Positions 5,465 to 8,068 of a DNA stretch of 8,068 bases are shown here, piece after piece (the first letter of the stretch is position 1; each line of letters opens with the position of its first letter). Made by a program: the position numbers and the translations under genes. A model generated the notes under the pieces. That model searched no databases. It saw only the letters and a program-made list of their open reading frames with translations, and had not been told where the DNA came from. The stretch spans positions 1 to 8,068 of the forward strand of contig JAJFJO010000410.1 in the NCBI GenBank assembly GCA_021774015.1. Reading direction: 5' to 3'. The DNA is from Gammaproteobacteria bacterium (GTDB taxonomy: Bacteria > Pseudomonadota > Gammaproteobacteria > Coxiellales > Coxiellaceae).

Positions 5465-6969
5465 CGGTAGCCTCATTAGCCATTCCGGCATTCACCACAT
5501 TTGGCCGTACAGGTATCGTTGTTCTGGCATTACAAACTGATAGTGAAATAGATAACCCCGAGTGGGTAGTAGGTGCTGATGCCATCGCTATTGCTATTGC
5601 GTACTGGGCGATGTTTAGTGGGTATAGTTATGGCTACGTCCAAAGAATTTTAACCACAACCACTACAAATACTAGCACTTCTTCCACGCACCAAAAAGTG
5701 GGTGGAACTATTGGCTTTACTAGTGGTACCTTAATGGCGCTGTCTGAAGGTATATTAAATTTCCTAGGCACTCGACACTTATTGAGCATATTGGGTAGTG
5801 CTGATAAAACAATGAATATAGTGGTGCCCACCTTTTTTGCTCTTTCTTCCTTATTTTGTTGGTTTACAATGGTACCCCCTAAAGCACAGGGCATGCTAAA
5901 AAACCCTAAAACTATTTTTCCAGATGATTTGAGTAGCCTAAATCCCCTCCAAAAAAGCTCCAGTGTATTGCTTGGTGCAATAATCGGGGTGTGCGCAGGT
6001 ATCGGCTTAAGTGGAACTGCAGCTTTTGGTGTCTTAGAACTGATCAAGTTGGTTGAAGGTACTAGTTCACTTTCCATTTCAACCACTTTAAAATTACTTA
6101 TTATTTTATTTCCAACTTTAGGCACAGCGCTTGCTGCAAGCCTTTTTTACACTAATAAAAATTCAAATTTAATCAAATTAGTGGGGGACTTAAAAAAATC
6201 ATGTAAAGATGAAGTAGATGATATGAAAGGCAGATGGCAAAATAAAAATATCTTATCTATTTTTTTTAAAGCAATTCAGTGGGCACTGTGCGCCTTTGTG
6301 ATTTCAGGAGGTTTCTATGCTACATACACCCTCTCTGTTGTTTCAATCCATATTGCTATGATAACGATGCTTAATACATTTACAGAGAATAAAGACCCTC
6401 ATCAGCAGCACCAATGGTTAAATATTTTTCAACAAATTACAGCTGGATGTTTGGGATTCACTGCTACAGCCATGTCTGGCACTGAAGGATGTAAGTTGAT
6501 TTTATCAAAGTATCAACCCACCCCCACTAGAGCTGGAATCCCCCCCCGTGCAGCACAAAGAAGCGGCACACCCACAGGAAGTGATTCAGACTCGCCTGAT
6601 GATGCTGATAGCGATGATCTGCTAAGACAACGTGCACCAAGAGCCACTGAAGGCAGTCGCTTGCTTCCTGAAGCTGGTGGTGATGGAGGTATAACAAACA
6701 AACCCCTCCTATGGTTTACAGGCTACTATGTAAATAAAGCTCGTGAAACGATAGCAGGCTATAACAAAGCCAATCCGCCTAGGGATGTTGAAAGCCCGGC
6801 TGAGCGAAGCGCTCCTTCTGGTAGCCCTCCCCATGATGGCACCATAACAGATGATAGTGATTCTAGCGGCGGTAGTGCTTCATTTCGTAGTGATGCATCT
6901 AGCCCCAACCTCAGTGATGAGGATAGCAATGAGAGCGATCTAGATAACAGCGCTGGTGTTACACCCTAA
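5434..6969 (+). CDS. Polytopic membrane protein with acidic disordered C-terminal tail
   Basis: The 511-residue product is not recognised. Its first 350 residues carry about eight hydrophobic stretches likely to span the membrane (roughly 11-33, 46-68, 90-112, 127-147, 176-205, 218-239, 279-314, 329-349). A Thr/Ser run (74-85) and a charged loop with KSCKDEVDDMKGRW (255-268) separate some of them. Residues 361-511 are low complexity, rich in Ser, Asp, Gly and Pro, with repeated acidic blocks (DSDSPDDADSDD, LSDEDSNESDLD) interrupted by one less disordered piece (423-446, LLWFTGYYVNKA). A run of eight C at 6540-6547 encodes the junction between the membrane part and the tail. No transporter signature or signal peptide motif is evident. 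Being between two SDR genes in the operon it may transport or anchor the pathway; an exported or effector role cannot be excluded. Gene is firm, function unknown. Confidence 0.8.
   Translation: MPNSTGRKALTVASLAIPAFTTFGRTGIVVLALQTDSEIDNPEWVVGADAIAIAIAYWAMFSGYSYGYVQRILTTTTTNTSTSSTHQKVGGTIGFTSGTLMALSEGILNFLGTRHLLSILGSADKTMNIVVPTFFALSSLFCWFTMVPPKAQGMLKNPKTIFPDDLSSLNPLQKSSSVLLGAIIGVCAGIGLSGTAAFGVLELIKLVEGTSSLSISTTLKLLIILFPTLGTALAASLFYTNKNSNLIKLVGDLKKSCKDEVDDMKGRWQNKNILSIFFKAIQWALCAFVISGGFYATYTLSVVSIHIAMITMLNTFTENKDPHQQHQWLNIFQQITAGCLGFTATAMSGTEGCKLILSKYQPTPTRAGIPPRAAQRSGTPTGSDSDSPDDADSDDLLRQRAPRATEGSRLLPEAGGDGGITNKPLLWFTGYYVNKARETIAGYNKANPPRDVESPAERSAPSGSPPHDGTITDDSDSSGGSASFRSDASSPNLSDEDSNESDLDNSAGVTP
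6540..6547 (+). repeat. C8 homopolymer within coding sequence
   Basis: Eight consecutive C encode the end of Ile369 and Pro370-Pro371-Arg372 of the membrane protein, in AT-rich surroundings. Loss of one C would reach a stop about 28 codons later, and gain of one C a stop about 15 codons later, so either slip would remove the acidic tail while leaving the membrane part. Confidence 0.7.
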
Positions 6970-6997
6970 CTATGAAAATAACAATTGCATAACCAAC

Positions 6998-7002
6998 AGG
7001 AG
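6998..7002 (+). promoter_or_regulatory. Ribosome binding site deciding the second SDR start
   Basis: AGGAG is 7 bases before the ATG at 7010. An in-frame ATG at 6956 would overlap the upstream gene, lacks a site of this quality, and adds 18 residues before the expected SDR N-terminus. Confidence 0.8.
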
Positions 7003-7009
7003 AAAAATA

Positions 7010-8065
7010 ATGAGGAAGGATGACACAAAACTACAACTTGCTATTGTAACCGGTGGCTCTCGCGGAATTGGAAGAGAGCTGGTTTTGCGTATGGCAAGAG
7101 AAGAAAATCTGCATATTTTGTGTATCTCAAAAACAGGTGCATTTAAAGAAAACAATGACACGACTGCAGGTGCAGGCGCAGGTGGTGCCGCAGGTGCAGG
7201 TGGTGCTGCAGGCGCAGGTGCTGCAGCAGATGATAGTCAAACTAAACTCCCTATCGAACATTTTAAATTGGATTTAGGGAAGATTAATGAAAAAGTTGAT
7301 TCAGACCCAGAGACGAAGACAGAAATTGAGAGGCTAAATGATTGGCTAAATGAGAACATGCGTTTATATTCAGGTGTGAAATACCTTATTCATAATGCTG
7401 CTATTTTACAACTTGGGGCTACTTTTTCTGTTTCACCTGAACAAATGCTAGAAGCATTCACTACTAACGTATTCGCCCCCATCCACATTACCAAACTAAT
7501 TTATGAAAGAGGAGACTTTGTTAAAGGTGAGCAAGCATCTGTAATTTACGTAACGTCTTCAGCAGCAGCTGAAGACGCTAAATTTATGCATATGAGCTTA
7601 TATAGTGCCACCAAAGCTGCACTCAATAAACTGGCATCAATACAACGACGTGAATTTAGAGAGCACGAAGATAGGGATAAAGAGATGGATGTGGTGGTAC
7701 ACCGAGTCTACCCTGGTATTGTGGCAACTCAGATGCAGGTAGATCTAAATGAAGTCAAAGATAAACAATTTTTAGATAAAATTAAATCCGTAGAAGCTCG
7801 CAAAGATGGTGACTGGATACACCCAGAACACCCCCCTGCTAATAGAAAAGTCATAGACCCGAGCTTATCTGCAGAATTTGTTTTTTGGGTGGCTAGACAT
7901 TCTCTTGCACGTACTACAGACGATGCTACAGGTGCTGCTGCGGCTGCTGCTGGCGGTGATACTCCTGATACTGTAGGCGACCCAACTGGATTTAAGGACG
8001 ATGAACTTAATTTTTATACAGCAGAAGATTTTCATGCAGAAATGATACAGCAAAAGCGGTATTAA
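7010..8065 (+). CDS. SDR-family oxidoreductase with Gly/Ala-repeat insertions
   Basis: A 351-residue SDR paralogous to the one at 4595. It has TGGSRGIG (14-21), LDLG (87-90), HNAAIL (128-133), Asn153, VTSSAA with Ser183/184, YSATK with Tyr198 and Lys202, and YPGIVATQMQ (234-243). All catalytic residues are present; Arg18 and Lys41 suggest NADP(H). It is longer than usual for the family because of inserts. Residues 51-75, after the second Rossmann strand, are almost only Gly and Ala with a three-fold AGAGGA unit, ending in Asp. Residues 304-322 near the C-terminus are a second Ala-run/Gly/Asp segment. Both sit where SDRs have surface loops, so the core fold should survive. It follows the membrane protein gene by 40 bases and ends at the window edge, so it may or may not be the last gene of the operon. 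Substrate unknown; ketone or diketone reduction is inferred from context. Confidence 0.87.
   Translation: MRKDDTKLQLAIVTGGSRGIGRELVLRMAREENLHILCISKTGAFKENNDTTAGAGAGGAAGAGGAAGAGAAADDSQTKLPIEHFKLDLGKINEKVDSDPETKTEIERLNDWLNENMRLYSGVKYLIHNAAILQLGATFSVSPEQMLEAFTTNVFAPIHITKLIYERGDFVKGEQASVIYVTSSAAAEDAKFMHMSLYSATKAALNKLASIQRREFREHEDRDKEMDVVVHRVYPGIVATQMQVDLNEVKDKQFLDKIKSVEARKDGDWIHPEHPPANRKVIDPSLSAEFVFWVARHSLARTTDDATGAAAAAAGGDTPDTVGDPTGFKDDELNFYTAEDFHAEMIQQKRY
7172..7225 (+). repeat. Three 18 bp tandem repeats coding for AGAGGA
   Basis: Copies at 7172-7189, 7190-7207 and 7208-7225 each encode Ala-Gly-Ala-Gly-Gly/Ala-Ala. They differ at synonymous third positions (GCA/GCC/GCT, GGT/GGC), so they are not a very recent exact duplication. 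Local base composition is much richer in G and C than the flanks. The unit is a multiple of three, so copy-number change would lengthen or shorten the loop without a frameshift. Confidence 0.75.
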
Positions 8066-8068
8066 ATA

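Noticed and set aside
5634..6125. 163-codon minus-strand frame inside the membrane protein gene
   Set aside because: It is the complement of a well-supported gene with ribosome site and operon context, and its translation shows no domain.
6956..7009. Longer start for the second SDR at 6956
   Set aside because: The extension overlaps the upstream gene, adds nothing SDR-like, and AGGAG is ideally spaced for 7010.
1..8068. CRISPR array, tRNA/rRNA gene, transposase or attachment-site repeats
   Set aside because: No regularly spaced repeats, no cloverleaf or rRNA-like sequence, and no transposase or integrase motif was seen on either strand.

Overview
The window is AT-rich bacterial DNA with short Shine-Dalgarno-led genes, tight same-strand packing and stop/start overlaps. 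The mix of phage-type XRE/S24 regulators, LuxR-type sensor domains, low-complexity tails and AT-rich codon use would fit an AT-rich gammaproteobacterium, perhaps of the Legionella/Coxiella/Berkiella group. That placement is an impression from style, not proven by any marker gene here. No rRNA, tRNA, CRISPR array or insertion sequence is visible.

Layout. (1) 1-480, minus strand: the N-terminal 160 residues of an XRE/S24 (CI/LexA-like) repressor that runs off the left edge. (2) 481-988: a 508-base AT-rich spacer. Its right half holds a candidate sigma70 promoter whose -10 lies inside a perfect 8+8 bp inverted repeat, followed by a second hairpin. (3) 989-1645: a lone gene for a 218-residue protein that looks like the NAD-binding half of a lactate/malate dehydrogenase with the catalytic half missing and key residues changed. 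(4) 1646-1959: a spacer with two palindromes and a candidate promoter. (5) 1960-8065: seven same-strand genes separated by at most 43 bases or overlapping, probably one operon. They encode an XRE regulator without a peptidase domain, two tandem paralogues resembling the LuxR autoinducer-binding domain but with no DNA-binding domain, an alpha-acetolactate decarboxylase (AlsD/BudA family), a short-chain dehydrogenase/reductase (SDR), a polytopic membrane protein with a long acidic disordered tail, and a second SDR carrying Gly/Ala-repeat insertions.

How they may work together (inference): the decarboxylase family makes acetoin, an alpha-hydroxyketone, from acetolactate. The two SDRs could interconvert a ketone, diketone or hydroxyketone of that type. 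The membrane protein could transport or anchor something, and the two ligand-sensor-like proteins plus the XRE protein could form the control arm. No acetolactate synthase is in view, so the substrate must come from central metabolism or the real substrate is different. A self-contained sensor + small-ketone metabolism + membrane protein cassette is the most interesting reading of the window.
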